From a virus: 30,619 nt of DNA. Each line of letters starts with the position of its first letter. Positions within the stretch are counted from its first letter, which is position 1. The notes under the pieces were generated by a model. That model worked only from the letters and a program-made list of their open reading frames with translations, made no database searches and was not told the DNA's origin. Positions 18,754 through 26,996 of the stretch are shown piece after piece. The stretch is taken from IMG/VR virus record IMGVR_UViG_3300011252_000171, positions 1 through 30,619 of that record, one strand, 5' to 3'. The position numbers and the translations under genes were made by a program.

Positions 18754-20615
18754 TTTATTTCCTTTGTTTCGCCCCATGAACTTCCGAGTTCCTTATCCAC
18801 TAGTAGGGGTACTGCAAGTTCTACACAAGTTTCCATTATTTCTGCAATCTTGTCAGCTTGTTCAGTGTTCTCTACTGAGATATCAACCTCATCGTGGACT
18901 TGTAGGTGAGGAACAATTCCTTCCTCCCACAGACCAAGCATTGCTAACTTCGTCATGTCAGCAGCCGATCCTTGAATCAACCGATTCAGAGCCTTATATG
19001 TATATGATCTTTTTAAATTATCACCGTATTTTTCCTGTGCTTCTTCGTACGGTAGAGGTAGAGTACGTTCATATCTATCTTCCCATAAATTAAACCTACA
19101 ACGTCTACCAGCAAACGTTCGTATATAGCCACGTTCCATGGCTACCCTTGCACACTGATCTTGTAACCCTCGTATAAAGGGAACTTTATTATGATACTGC
19201 TGAAATAACCCCTCAGCTTCCGTATCGTCTATCCCTAGCTCTTTAATAAGCTTTTCTTTACCCATCCCATAGCTAAGTCCTAAATTAATCGTCTTAGCCT
19301 GTTTACGCGGTATATTAGCCATATCTGCAACGATCTGGTGGAAGTCCGCGTTCTTTTCTGTATACTCAACTACCGCATCTTTTGCCCCTGCTAAGTTCAT
19401 TCGATCAGCGTAATGAACAGTAAGCCTTGGCTCTTGTTGTGAATAATCGAATACACCCCACTGACAACCATCCTCTGGAATAAACAAAGATCGTATTAAA
19501 TTACCGATCTCTGGATCTCTTGCAGGAACTTGTTGTAGATTAGGATTACTATAGCTAAATCTACCACTAACCGTGCCGCCACGATCGTTACGCATAGCAT
19601 GAGCTTCTGCGTGTATACGACCATCGAAACAGTGATCTTTAATCATCTTATCGATGAAAGTAGTTCTAGCTTTATTAAGTTTCCTCGCTCGAACAATAAG
19701 TTGTGGTAACTCGTGTTCGTGTCCTTCTAACCAGTCTTTTTGAAAACTAGCCATACCTTTTGCGGTTCTAGGAAACCATATCTTGTTCTTTTCAAAGATA
19801 GCTTCTAACGATGCATTAGCCCATAAATTAACTTCTGCACCATATTTACGTTTAATCTCGACCTGTAGCTTTTGTTCTTCGATCGATAACTTTTTACTAA
19901 CATCGTCAGCTTTTTGTTCATCGATTCTAACCCCTCGCCATCGCATTTCTAACAGTAAAGGAATCAGTCGGCATTCCATGTCGAGTATTTTTTCTAACCC
20001 TTGTTCTTGAACTTCGATTTTTAATTTTTGCCAAAGTTTTAGAGTTAGTGCTGCATCTTGCTCACCATAAGGTCCAACGAACTTAGACGGTAGTTTATAC
20101 ATTTCTGATTTAGGATTTACTCCAAACGATAAAGCAGCGTTTTGTAATAACGATTCATCTTTCTTTTCGTTACAGTAAAACTCACCGAGGTTATCTAAAG
20201 AATAAGAATACCTATTCTCGTTTACTAGGGGAGCCGCCACGATCGTATCTAATATTTTACCGCCTACGTGTACGCCTTCTCTACGGAGCCACCCTACGTC
20301 GTATAAGGCGTTATGAAATATAACGTCTCGCTTTTCCGATGCTAGAGTGTTGCGTAACCAACGTAATACAATATCTTCGTCAAGATTACCTCCGCCTTGA
20401 TGACGGATAGGAAAGTAACCCTTCCAACCCTCTGTCGCAATACCAACACCCACGATATACCCACGACCTGTAGCCCATCCTGGACCACAAGTCATGAGGT
20501 GTGGATCGTAAGTTTCTAAATCTACTGCAATCGTTTCTGTCTCAGAAAACTGAGGAAAGATCTCAGGTATAGACCAGTCACTTGTTGGAGCGAACATAGG
20601 GGTTTGTAAAATCAC
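18750..20615 (-). CDS. polA: Family A DNA polymerase with 3'-5' exonuclease
   Basis: Phage replicase, 621 aa, lacking the 5'-nuclease domain. Exonuclease motifs: VDLET (Asp32, Glu34), HNALYD (101-106), YGEQD (183-187). Polymerase motif A VFDYSQQEPRL (388-398); motif B RKQAKTINLGLSYG (437-450); motif C VHDEVD (573-578). Lys441 and Tyr449 are in place. The residue equivalent to E. coli Phe762 is Leu445, the leucine variant widespread in marine phages. GTG 20615 overlaps the previous stop as GTGA; ATG 20597 (MFAPTSDW) is an alternative. It is in one operon with the thymidylate-synthase and base-modification genes. Confidence 0.95.
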   Translation of the reverse strand: MILQTPMFAPTSDWSIPEIFPQFSETETIAVDLETYDPHLMTCGPGWATGRGYIVGVGIATEGWKGYFPIRHQGGGNLDEDIVLRWLRNTLASEKRDVIFHNALYDVGWLRREGVHVGGKILDTIVAAPLVNENRYSYSLDNLGEFYCNEKKDESLLQNAALSFGVNPKSEMYKLPSKFVGPYGEQDAALTLKLWQKLKIEVQEQGLEKILDMECRLIPLLLEMRWRGVRIDEQKADDVSKKLSIEEQKLQVEIKRKYGAEVNLWANASLEAIFEKNKIWFPRTAKGMASFQKDWLEGHEHELPQLIVRARKLNKARTTFIDKMIKDHCFDGRIHAEAHAMRNDRGGTVSGRFSYSNPNLQQVPARDPEIGNLIRSLFIPEDGCQWGVFDYSQQEPRLTVHYADRMNLAGAKDAVVEYTEKNADFHQIVADMANIPRKQAKTINLGLSYGMGKEKLIKELGIDDTEAEGLFQQYHNKVPFIRGLQDQCARVAMERGYIRTFAGRRCRFNLWEDRYERTLPLPYEEAQEKYGDNLKRSYTYKALNRLIQGSAADMTKLAMLGLWEEGIVPHLQVHDEVDISVENTEQADKIAEIMETCVELAVPLLVDKELGSSWGETKEIK

Positions 20616-20953
20616 TTCTTCTTTTTGATCCTCGTGACTTTAGTTTTCTTAGCTTTTGGCTTTTTTGCAGGAGCTTTACCACCTTCCCAAGCTTCGTTAA
20701 CATCTGGAGTAGACTTATCGTCTGCCTTATATGTTCCTTTTTTCGTTCTAGCTCGTTTAGGATCTTTCTGCACCACTTCATAGATGTTCCCTGCTTTAAG
20801 TTCGTCGTCAAACTTCTTTAAAACAACTTCAGCATCTTTGATTGCTTTTTCAAGAACTTCTTCCTTTACAACTTTCTTAGGTTGTAGTTCTTCTTTTGGT
20901 AAAGGTGTAAAAAATTTAACAAACTTTTTCCACCAACTATCTGTATTACTCAT
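20612..20953 (-). CDS. Hypothetical 113-aa protein with Lys-rich tail
   Basis: N-terminal SWWKKFVKFFTPLPKEE (amphipathic, aromatic) followed by a helical KKVVKEEVLEKAIKDAEVVLKKFDDELKAG, and a C-terminal tail of Lys/Ala/Pro ending KVTRIKKKK. It starts by TAATG overlap and ends by GTGA overlap with the polymerase gene. It may bind DNA or assist the replicase; only charge and position suggest so. Confidence 0.62.
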   Translation of the reverse strand: MSNTDSWWKKFVKFFTPLPKEELQPKKVVKEEVLEKAIKDAEVVLKKFDDELKAGNIYEVVQKDPKRARTKKGTYKADDKSTPDVNEAWEGGKAPAKKPKAKKTKVTRIKKKK

Positions 20954-21300
20954 TAATAATCCTCCTTGCCATCTTCTGCGGCATAATTAACATCGTCAGC
21001 TTCAACGCTAACTTGATTAGTATTAGCTAAAATGTATTCTTCAACTAATAATAAATATCTACGTAAGTCTCGAATATCATCGAGTAAACCTGCTTCGCCT
21101 TTGTAGACTTCACCTGCTTCGAAGATATCCCACCCGTGCTTTTCAGACTGGTGTTCTATACGATCGAACTTACGTGCTAACATCATAAAGGCACCAACAC
21201 CTCCACGACGTCTCCAAGAATCACCGTACGAAGTCTCTGCTCGTTTAAGAGCTTCAAGATCGTTTTGGGCAACTTCTTTCATGTTTTCCCATTTGCTCAT
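20953..21300 (-). CDS. Nmad1/DUF1599-like nucleotide-modification-associated protein
   Basis: The frame reaches 21360 inside the TS gene; ATG 21300 (MSKWENMKEVAQ) overlaps the TS stop as ATGA and is the start, giving 115 aa. Core SYGDSWRRRGGVGAFMMLARKFDRIEHQSEKHG ... GLLDDIRDLRRYLLLVEEYIL recalls the YG-x-S/A-W ... K-x-x-R-I ... D-L-x-x-Y pattern of the Nmad1 (DUF1599) family, predicted to act near modified-nucleotide metabolism. The match is by eye and imperfect. Position directly behind TS and ahead of the replicase fits. Confidence 0.58.
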   Translation of the reverse strand: MSKWENMKEVAQNDLEALKRAETSYGDSWRRRGGVGAFMMLARKFDRIEHQSEKHGWDIFEAGEVYKGEAGLLDDIRDLRRYLLLVEEYILANTNQVSVEADDVNYAAEDGKEDY

Positions 21301-22388
21301 TTGCTTTCTCCTATATCCGCATTGTTTAAAGTATAGGCGGTGTCTCGTTTGCGGATCCACTCAAAACACGCCTCCATCCAATCGAGAGACTTAATAGACT
21401 GTACTTCTCGATACGAATTCAAATAATCTCTTTCTTTATGATAATGAAATGCTTTTAACATAGGCACTGCTACGTCTGGAAAAATATTATTATCCCATTC
21501 GATATCATCTGTTCTTTTTAGCATTTCTTTTGGATTATATCTAAAAGTTTCAAAATAATCGAAGAAGAACCTGACTTCTCTGTTAAAAGAAATAAGGTCA
21601 TTAACAATAGGTACAGGCTCATATTCATCGATAAGATCGTAATGATTTTGTATATGTTTATAGGTGTATACATTTAATTCAATATCTTTAACTTTTTCCC
21701 ACACAGGAGTGTTTGGATAAATATGAAAACTATCACTAATTTGAGTATAATCACCCATCGGTAAATTTAGATTAAGAGCTACGAACTCTTGCAACATAGA
21801 CATATGAACTGCGTTAGCACCATAAGCTCCCCAAAGCATATCGTTAGAACGATTACAAACAGTCATGCATAACTTACCATCACGTACTTTAAAATAAATA
21901 TTCGTATTACAAGGTACGTCTTTTCTTTCAACTTTTTTATTACAAGTTCTCGCTAAATCGTCCTTAGGATCCCACATCTGTAGAACTGCTCGTCTTTCGT
22001 AAGGGTTTTCTTTTAACAAACCGATAATTGCAGCTATTTGATCTTTCTTAAAATAACTTCTCCATCTCCAACCATAAGCTCCCCATAAAGTTTCACCGTC
22101 GTCTGAAAAATCAAACATCGATTTAACAAAATAAGTTAGTGGTTCTAAGTCGTTACGACCATCGAGCATCCATAACCCTTCTATAAAATGAAAAAATGGA
22201 TTAGCGTCTCTTTGTTTTATTAAACAAACTCTTTCCCAAGGTTTTTTGTATACGGTAGCTACAGGTGTCTTAGCTTCATACGTTATACCATTACGACTTT
22301 CCTGTACTCTATATTCAGTAGGGTCTTGAAATAAATCTATACCTTTTTCTAACGCGTCGTTTACGTTTCTTGCATTAATTACTTTCAT
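21297..22388 (-). CDS. Thymidylate synthase homologue (dTMP or 5-hydroxymethyl-dUMP forming)
   Basis: ThyA-fold enzyme, 363 aa (E. coli ThyA 264). Seen: FFHFIEGLWML (64-74), TLWGAYGWRWRSY (100-112), phosphate-binding ERR (121-123), catalytic Cys160 in VPCNTN, RSND (180-183), Asn192 in GAYGANAVHMS, and FHIYPN (221-226). Asn192 matches the residue that reads uracil in ThyA; dCMP hydroxymethylases carry Asp there, so the substrate is probably dUMP. Whether it adds methyl or hydroxymethyl cannot be told from motifs. The neighbouring HMUDK-type protein favours hydroxymethylation. The C-terminal extension after about residue 230 replaces the usual ThyA end. Confidence 0.85.
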   Translation of the reverse strand: MKVINARNVNDALEKGIDLFQDPTEYRVQESRNGITYEAKTPVATVYKKPWERVCLIKQRDANPFFHFIEGLWMLDGRNDLEPLTYFVKSMFDFSDDGETLWGAYGWRWRSYFKKDQIAAIIGLLKENPYERRAVLQMWDPKDDLARTCNKKVERKDVPCNTNIYFKVRDGKLCMTVCNRSNDMLWGAYGANAVHMSMLQEFVALNLNLPMGDYTQISDSFHIYPNTPVWEKVKDIELNVYTYKHIQNHYDLIDEYEPVPIVNDLISFNREVRFFFDYFETFRYNPKEMLKRTDDIEWDNNIFPDVAVPMLKAFHYHKERDYLNSYREVQSIKSLDWMEACFEWIRKRDTAYTLNNADIGESK

Positions 22389-22603
22389 AAGGTGTCTTGA
22401 TAACCTCCTACTATTTCATGTATCACAAAACGAATTTCTTCATCGTTTAACATTGGTACTTTTCTTTTTATAAAAGCTATTGCAAGTCGCTCATCTGCGG
22501 CTACTTTTAGAAAGAAAGCTACCTCTAAAAACTGTGTGTAATGTATATCGATTACATCACCATACTCTTCTAACAACTCTATTACTCTATCACTCATTCC
22601 CAT
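22385..22603 (-). CDS. Hypothetical 72-aa protein in the modification operon
   Basis: Helical: SDRVIELLEEYGDVIDIHYTQFLEVAFFLKVAADERLAIAFIKRKVP. AGGAG lies 9 nt before ATG 22603; a second in-frame ATG follows two codons on. It lies between the HMUDK-like and TS genes and overlaps both, so it is part of the same unit. No domain recognised; might be a subunit or chaperone of its neighbours. Confidence 0.6.
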   Translation of the reverse strand: MGMSDRVIELLEEYGDVIDIHYTQFLEVAFFLKVAADERLAIAFIKRKVPMLNDEEIRFVIHEIVGGYQDTL

Positions 22604-23522
22604 ACTTACTTTCTCCTTCTATTAAGTCTTCCACCATTGGAAGATTATTATGTTTATACACCGATCGTGTTCTTCCCTCGTTTTTATATATTCGAGAATA
22701 TTTATCAAACTCACATAGACCACCTTCGATCTCTCGCATTTCATAATTAGCACCGTTTCTAAAAATAATCGAAGGAGCTAATACTTTCTTTACTTGTTTA
22801 AATAGGTCTTGCATTTCTTCACACCATGGATGGCTTTTACGACTATAGTCTAACGGTCTGCCTGTAAGACGATTAAGTCCTCGCATGGCTCCTGGACCTG
22901 CATTAGCCCAAGTCATAATATCGTTAGCGTTTTCTAATAAATAGGTATGTCTTAAATCAGTAACAACTTCGTAAGCCATAAATGGACCCATGTATGGATA
23001 ATCTCTAAGAATTAACCATGTTGCTTCTAATGAAGATTCACCCTTTACTAAATTCTCATGTAATCTAGATAATATAGATTCTCTAGCTTTCCAAATATGT
23101 GAAACACACTCGGCTACTCCTGTTACTTTATCCATACCGTTTGGTGTTTTAATAATGTAAGCACCCGTGATCCACTTAGGTTGTTTAGTTATTTCATAAA
23201 TAGCTTTCTTTCTATTCCACTTACGTAATAAATCATGATCGATTAAAGTTCTCCCTGTTTCTATTAAATTAAACCAACGGAATATAATCGTAGCCATAAG
23301 AACGTCTTCTTCGTTCCGCATAGGCTCTCTTATATGTGTTCTAAACCAACGTGTTGTACGATCATCTTCTCTAAACACTTGGCAGAACTTAAACTCCTGC
23401 AAAATTGGATCGTCAGTCCAGGGAGGGGAAAGAACTGCAGATTCTTTTTTAATGCGTATCGACTCACGTTCAGTTTGCCAATAGCAATAACGATCCAACT
23501 CTGCGGGAATAAACTCAGTCAT
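22590..23522 (-). CDS. 5-hmdU DNA kinase helical-domain / aGPT-PPlase family protein
   Basis: 310 aa. Family signature elements in order: RYCYWQTERESIRIKK (11-26), SPPWTDDPILQEFKFCQVFREDDR (32-55), a middle helix set, YPYMGPFMAYEVVTDL (175-190), NAGPGAMRGLNR (207-218) and ENxxCEFxKY-like EGGLCEFDKY (266-275). This matches the helix-hairpin-helix-like domain of phage 5-hydroxymethyl-dU DNA kinases (HMUDK), first described as alpha-glutamyl/putrescinylthymine pyrophosphorylases. They activate hmdU in phage DNA for further decoration. No P-loop is visible, so kinase chemistry is not shown by sequence. The pairing with TS and a methyltransferase supports a thymidine-modification role. Confidence 0.8.
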   Translation of the reverse strand: MTEFIPAELDRYCYWQTERESIRIKKESAVLSPPWTDDPILQEFKFCQVFREDDRTTRWFRTHIREPMRNEEDVLMATIIFRWFNLIETGRTLIDHDLLRKWNRKKAIYEITKQPKWITGAYIIKTPNGMDKVTGVAECVSHIWKARESILSRLHENLVKGESSLEATWLILRDYPYMGPFMAYEVVTDLRHTYLLENANDIMTWANAGPGAMRGLNRLTGRPLDYSRKSHPWCEEMQDLFKQVKKVLAPSIIFRNGANYEMREIEGGLCEFDKYSRIYKNEGRTRSVYKHNNLPMVEDLIEGESKYGNE

Positions 23523-24364
23523 TACTTTTTACGTAACACCCAAGAACAGTTATTAGCGACTTCAGGATAAAACGTGGCGGCAACAACTCGTAAAAACTGT
23601 CTACCGTATCTGTTTTGTAATTTTTGAAACTGTTCAGGAGTCCATCCTGTTTCAGAATCTTCTTTCATCGCTTTCTTTAAATTAGGTAATTGTATAAACG
23701 TTCCTGTAACGTCTACTATCTCGAAGTTTCTTTCTAATTCTTCTTTTAGTTCTTGAAACCCCCACTCGTATACGTGATCCTCAGGAAGCTTGTCGTTAGA
23801 ACCATCGTGGTTAGGAGTAGATACAAAAGCTAACCCATTCGGTCGTATAGTTCTAGCAGCATCATCCAACCATGCACTAATAAACTCTCTACCCATATGT
23901 TCTATAACTTCGGTCGTCCAGAAAAAATCTATACTTTCATCTTCTAGTCTAAATAAAGGGTTTACAGTTAAGTCTTGTATACGTATTTCACCATTAAAGT
24001 TTTGAAACCATGTGGATTCAGATAGTTCTCCACCTGCGTTAGACCAAAAAGGATTTTCTAATTCACAAGCAGGATCAATATCGTAACCATAATACGATTG
24101 GATAATATCTGATTTCTTTACAACATAGGCTTTGTATAGATTACGTAAAGCCCAACATTCACCACAACCTACTTCAAACGTATCAAGTGGTCGACCTAAC
24201 CGTTTAGCTTCAGCGATACACATAGAGGAGATTTTATCGAACCGACTCATATGAGCAAGTTCATCAGGTCTCCAGTTTCCTAACACTCCTGCCGAAGCAA
24301 GATCCATTCTAGTATTTTTACTGTCGTTTTCATTAACAGTAAGTTTCTTTCTTATTGATGACAT
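23522..24364 (-). CDS. SAM-dependent methyltransferase (class I)
   Basis: 280 aa. Motif I FEVGCGECWAL (63-73), acidic residue of motif II in GYDIDPA (93-99), post-motif DFFWTTEVIEHMG (146-158) and VSTPNHDGS (181-189), then DHVYEWGFQELKEELE: the Methyltransf_11/23 layout of small-molecule or nucleobase methyltransferases. No DPPY/NPPY of N6/N4 DNA amino-methyltransferases. In this operon it could methylate an intermediate on hmdU, or a side group, which is inference. The stop overlaps the HMUDK-like start closely (shared 23522). Confidence 0.82.
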   Translation of the reverse strand: MSSIRKKLTVNENDSKNTRMDLASAGVLGNWRPDELAHMSRFDKISSMCIAEAKRLGRPLDTFEVGCGECWALRNLYKAYVVKKSDIIQSYYGYDIDPACELENPFWSNAGGELSESTWFQNFNGEIRIQDLTVNPLFRLEDESIDFFWTTEVIEHMGREFISAWLDDAARTIRPNGLAFVSTPNHDGSNDKLPEDHVYEWGFQELKEELERNFEIVDVTGTFIQLPNLKKAMKEDSETGWTPEQFQKLQNRYGRQFLRVVAATFYPEVANNCSWVLRKK

Positions 24365-24369
24365 TTAAT

Positions 24370-24852
24370 TTACCTCCACCAACTTGGTTTAGTTCTACCC
24401 TTTTCCCACTTAGCGTAATGTTTCTCGTTAATAACGTAATTACGATAAGCTAGAACAGAGTCCTCGTTTTTATATTCGTCAGGCATCGCTTGAGCAACTG
24501 GTGTCATAAGACCTCGAGTAATGTTTTTAGGCATTACATATAAGGCGTCTGACAATTTAGCAAGACTTGCATGAGTCCGTTGGTAACGATATGTATATTC
24601 GTTACCTAACGCTATAAAATGTTTATAAAGCCAATAATAGTTACCACTGCATTCTCTAGCCCAGATTGTACAGGGATGGTTCATATAAGCTTTCCTATAT
24701 AACCCTACACTATCTGCATATTCGTCTCCGTCTAATAAACGGTGAGCTGTACAGAGCATCTGTGCGGTTTCTAATGGCATCTTCACTAGCATTTTATCTG
24801 GTTGCGACTTAGCCGCAATCACAGGATCTTCGTTAAAATAGAATATGTTCAT
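24370..24852 (-). CDS. Conserved marine-phage protein, 160 aa, unknown function
   Basis: First gene of the modification/replication operon, with perfect AGAAAGGAG and a family promoter. Opening MNIFYFNEDPVIAAKSQPDKMLVKMPLETAQMLCTAHRLLDGDEY, then NHPCTIWARECSGNYYWLYKHFIALGNEYTYRY, MPDEYKNEDSVLAYRNYVINEKHYAKWEKGRTKPSWW. I recognise this pattern (N-x-F-x-x-D-P-x-x-AA, K-x-LETAQ-x-L, HP-x-x-WAR, EYTYRYG) from many cyanophage and other marine-phage proteins that carry no assigned function. The conserved His/Lys/Arg/Trp residues look catalytic or nucleic-acid-binding. Leading this operon, it is a candidate base-modification partner. Confidence 0.72.
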   Translation of the reverse strand: MNIFYFNEDPVIAAKSQPDKMLVKMPLETAQMLCTAHRLLDGDEYADSVGLYRKAYMNHPCTIWARECSGNYYWLYKHFIALGNEYTYRYQRTHASLAKLSDALYVMPKNITRGLMTPVAQAMPDEYKNEDSVLAYRNYVINEKHYAKWEKGRTKPSWWR

Positions 24853-24888
24853 AATTTTCTCCTTTCTTTAAACATAAATATAAGTACC

Positions 24889-24918
24889 TTTATACTTTAC
24901 TTTTATGTGCAAAGTAAA
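24889..24918 (-). promoter_or_regulatory. Promoter of the shared family (modification/replication operon)
   Basis: Minus strand AGTGCTTTACTTTGC with TTTACT (24918-24913), 18 bp, TATAAA (24894-24889). It lies 7 nt past the helicase stop. Confidence 0.72.
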
Positions 24919-24924
24919 GCACTT

Positions 24925-26421
24925 TCACATTTGATAGCAGCGTGTTGTTTTAGGCTCTATCAAATACAGGTTTTCTTTTGTTCTTGTAATACCCACATAG
25001 AATACTCTATTTTCCTCATCAGGGTTTTGTTGATAATTTTTATAAACTCTTGTAGTTATATCCGTAAGTAATACAACGTTGGTAGCTTCTCCACCTTTAG
25101 CCGCATGGATTGTAGATAATCTAATACGTGGTTGTTTAGTAATCTTTTCTCCTCTACGTAGCATGGCTCGTATGTAACTAATATCTTTAGGACTTAATAA
25201 GGTAAAAACATCATACCAATGACCATCAGGCAAGTCTGGAAGATGACTTTTAAGATCTTCGTACTGTAAAACTAAATCAGTATCTAATAAATCAAGTTTC
25301 TTAGGTGTTTTAACTTTGATATATTTTAGAATGTTTGCACATTCAGCCAAGGTTACTGTTTGACCTTTACGTAATCGTTCCCAATAGATAACTGCTCTAA
25401 CCTTTGCCTCTGAAATAGACGGTCGACCTTTAACTTCGAAAAACCATCCTTCGTTTCTACAATACTCATCAACGCTTTCTAATAAATAATTTGTTCTAGC
25501 TAACACTAACCACTCACCTTGATCCATGTTTACCTGTTCTATCGTAGCTTCCCAACGTACCAAACCTTCATCTGTTCTAGGTTTCCATTCTTTATAAATA
25601 CGCGAACCTACTTGACCTATACATCGACTAGCAACTTTATGTACAGAAGACGGTACTCGATAAGATTGTTTTAGTATCATAGCGTCGGTAGAATTTTTTA
25701 TCAAATACTCAACATCCGCTCCCGCCCAACGATAGATTGCTTGGTCGTCATCTCCTGCGACGTATATCTTTTTGGCTTTTTCTGCTAACTTACGCACCAC
25801 CGCCCACTGCAAAGGAGAAAGGTCTTGTGCTTCGTCTACGAACATAACATCTAATACAGGTACATCACCATCAACTAAAAAGTTTTGTAACATATCTGTA
25901 TAATCAACAAGCAACCGATCTTCTTTAAATAACTTCAATCCTCGAGCAAAACGTTCTAGCTCAAACCAACCAACCGCATCTTCAACCTCGTGCCACTGTT
26001 CTTTTAGTGGCACGTCTCTCATCCTAGCTAAGTTTTCTATAAAGGCTAGACGATCATCATGAGTCATACCGAATAAATGACCATCATCGGAAGTTGTCCT
26101 ACCTGTAAGTTTTAAATTAAGTTTTTCGTTTAGGTCTGATATGTCTGAATTACTTACTACGCTTTCTCTAGTAAGTCCTAGTTGTCTAAAAGCTAATGAA
26201 TGTAGAGTACGGAAAAATGGCAGTTGTTTATTAGTAATACTAAAACGATTCATGGCTCTTTCTTTACCTTCGTTTACTGCTTTTTTAGTAAACGTGAAGA
26301 AACCAATACGTTCAGGTTCAGTACCGTTTTCTAGTTCGTCTTCGATTAAGCCAAGGAGTGTGCTAGTTTTCCCTGTTCCTGGAGGTCCAAGGATCACTTG
26401 CGTATGGCTAGGTAAGGTCAT
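24925..26421 (-). CDS. UvrD/Rep-like superfamily 1 DNA helicase
   Basis: 498 aa. Walker A GPPGTGKT (12-19), Ia FFTFTKKAVNEGKERA, Walker B FVDEAQD (194-200), motif III GDDDQAIYRWAG (223-234), motif IV/V region LSTIHAAKGGEATNVVLLTD near residue 434, motif VI RVFYVGITRTKENLYLI near 471. All SF1A motifs are present, so an active 3'-5' helicase is expected; it is shorter than UvrD (720) because the 1B/2B insertions are reduced. It acts in replication or recombination. ATGA overlap with the AlkB-like gene; last gene before the next promoter. Confidence 0.92.
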   Translation of the reverse strand: MTLPSHTQVILGPPGTGKTSTLLGLIEDELENGTEPERIGFFTFTKKAVNEGKERAMNRFSITNKQLPFFRTLHSLAFRQLGLTRESVVSNSDISDLNEKLNLKLTGRTTSDDGHLFGMTHDDRLAFIENLARMRDVPLKEQWHEVEDAVGWFELERFARGLKLFKEDRLLVDYTDMLQNFLVDGDVPVLDVMFVDEAQDLSPLQWAVVRKLAEKAKKIYVAGDDDQAIYRWAGADVEYLIKNSTDAMILKQSYRVPSSVHKVASRCIGQVGSRIYKEWKPRTDEGLVRWEATIEQVNMDQGEWLVLARTNYLLESVDEYCRNEGWFFEVKGRPSISEAKVRAVIYWERLRKGQTVTLAECANILKYIKVKTPKKLDLLDTDLVLQYEDLKSHLPDLPDGHWYDVFTLLSPKDISYIRAMLRRGEKITKQPRIRLSTIHAAKGGEATNVVLLTDITTRVYKNYQQNPDEENRVFYVGITRTKENLYLIEPKTTRCYQM

Positions 26422-26996
26422 AAACCACTTCTAAAAGTTAAATTAACTCTTTCTTCTGCTCCTACTAAATCAGGAACAGCATGAGTAGCTTTCATCTGTG
26501 AGTATCCATCGAACATAATTACATCACCGTGATCAAGAAGATATAACTTCTCATCTTTTATAAAATTTTCCTTAAAATCTACATCACTGGTATTTGTATG
26601 TCGTTTTATATTATTTTGATAAGTTCTCCAAGCAAAAACTCTAGGTGCACCAAAACTTAAAGAAACAACCACGTCATCAAGAGTAGGTACAGTATCGCTG
26701 TGGTGTGGTATACCTTTATCATCAGGATAAAAACCACATAAACAAAAAGTAAATTTGATTTCTTTATCGAAAACTCTGGAAGCTACATCTTCTGCCGCAA
26801 CCTTGATTAATTGCATTTTATGAGTCCATGGTTCAGGTTCATATAACTTACCTGCATAATTAAAAGTTGAATCACCAAACCCACGAGTCGGTCGACCTTT
26901 AACCATCGTGCCTTCGAACATACGTTCACGAGGATCGTCCCACTTATCTATTCCGTGCTCAAACTCTGCAAATATATGTTTGATATGTTTAATCAT
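26418..26996 (-). CDS. AlkB-like Fe(II)/2-oxoglutarate dioxygenase
   Basis: 192 aa. Double-stranded beta-helix motifs: FCLCGFYPDDKGIPHHSDT with His99-x-Asp101, DHGDVIMFDGYSQMKATHAVP with distal His172, and RVNLTFR (Arg183, Arg189), the AlkB R-x-N-L-T-F-R signature for 2-oxoglutarate. Bacterial and phage AlkB proteins oxidise N-alkyl lesions on DNA or RNA. Here it lies between a primase and a helicase in the early operon, so it may repair phage DNA or take part in base metabolism. ATGA overlaps on both sides. Confidence 0.88.
   Translation of the reverse strand: MIKHIKHIFAEFEHGIDKWDDPRERMFEGTMVKGRPTRGFGDSTFNYAGKLYEPEPWTHKMQLIKVAAEDVASRVFDKEIKFTFCLCGFYPDDKGIPHHSDTVPTLDDVVVSLSFGAPRVFAWRTYQNNIKRHTNTSDVDFKENFIKDEKLYLLDHGDVIMFDGYSQMKATHAVPDLVGAEERVNLTFRSGL

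Noticed and set aside
18611-19093. Plus-strand 160-codon frame opposite polymerase and the sigma-like gene
   Set aside because: Crosses two well-supported minus genes; Cys/Leu/Ser-rich shadow.
21297-22388. dCMP hydroxymethylase instead of a uracil-specific TS homologue
   Set aside because: The position that is Asp in dCMP hydroxymethylases is Asn (Asn192), as in uracil-specific enzymes.
24370-24852. T4 DenV-type pyrimidine-dimer glycosylase
   Set aside because: Only a vague likeness in the C-terminal R/K-P-x-W segment; the N-terminal catalytic region of DenV is not matched.
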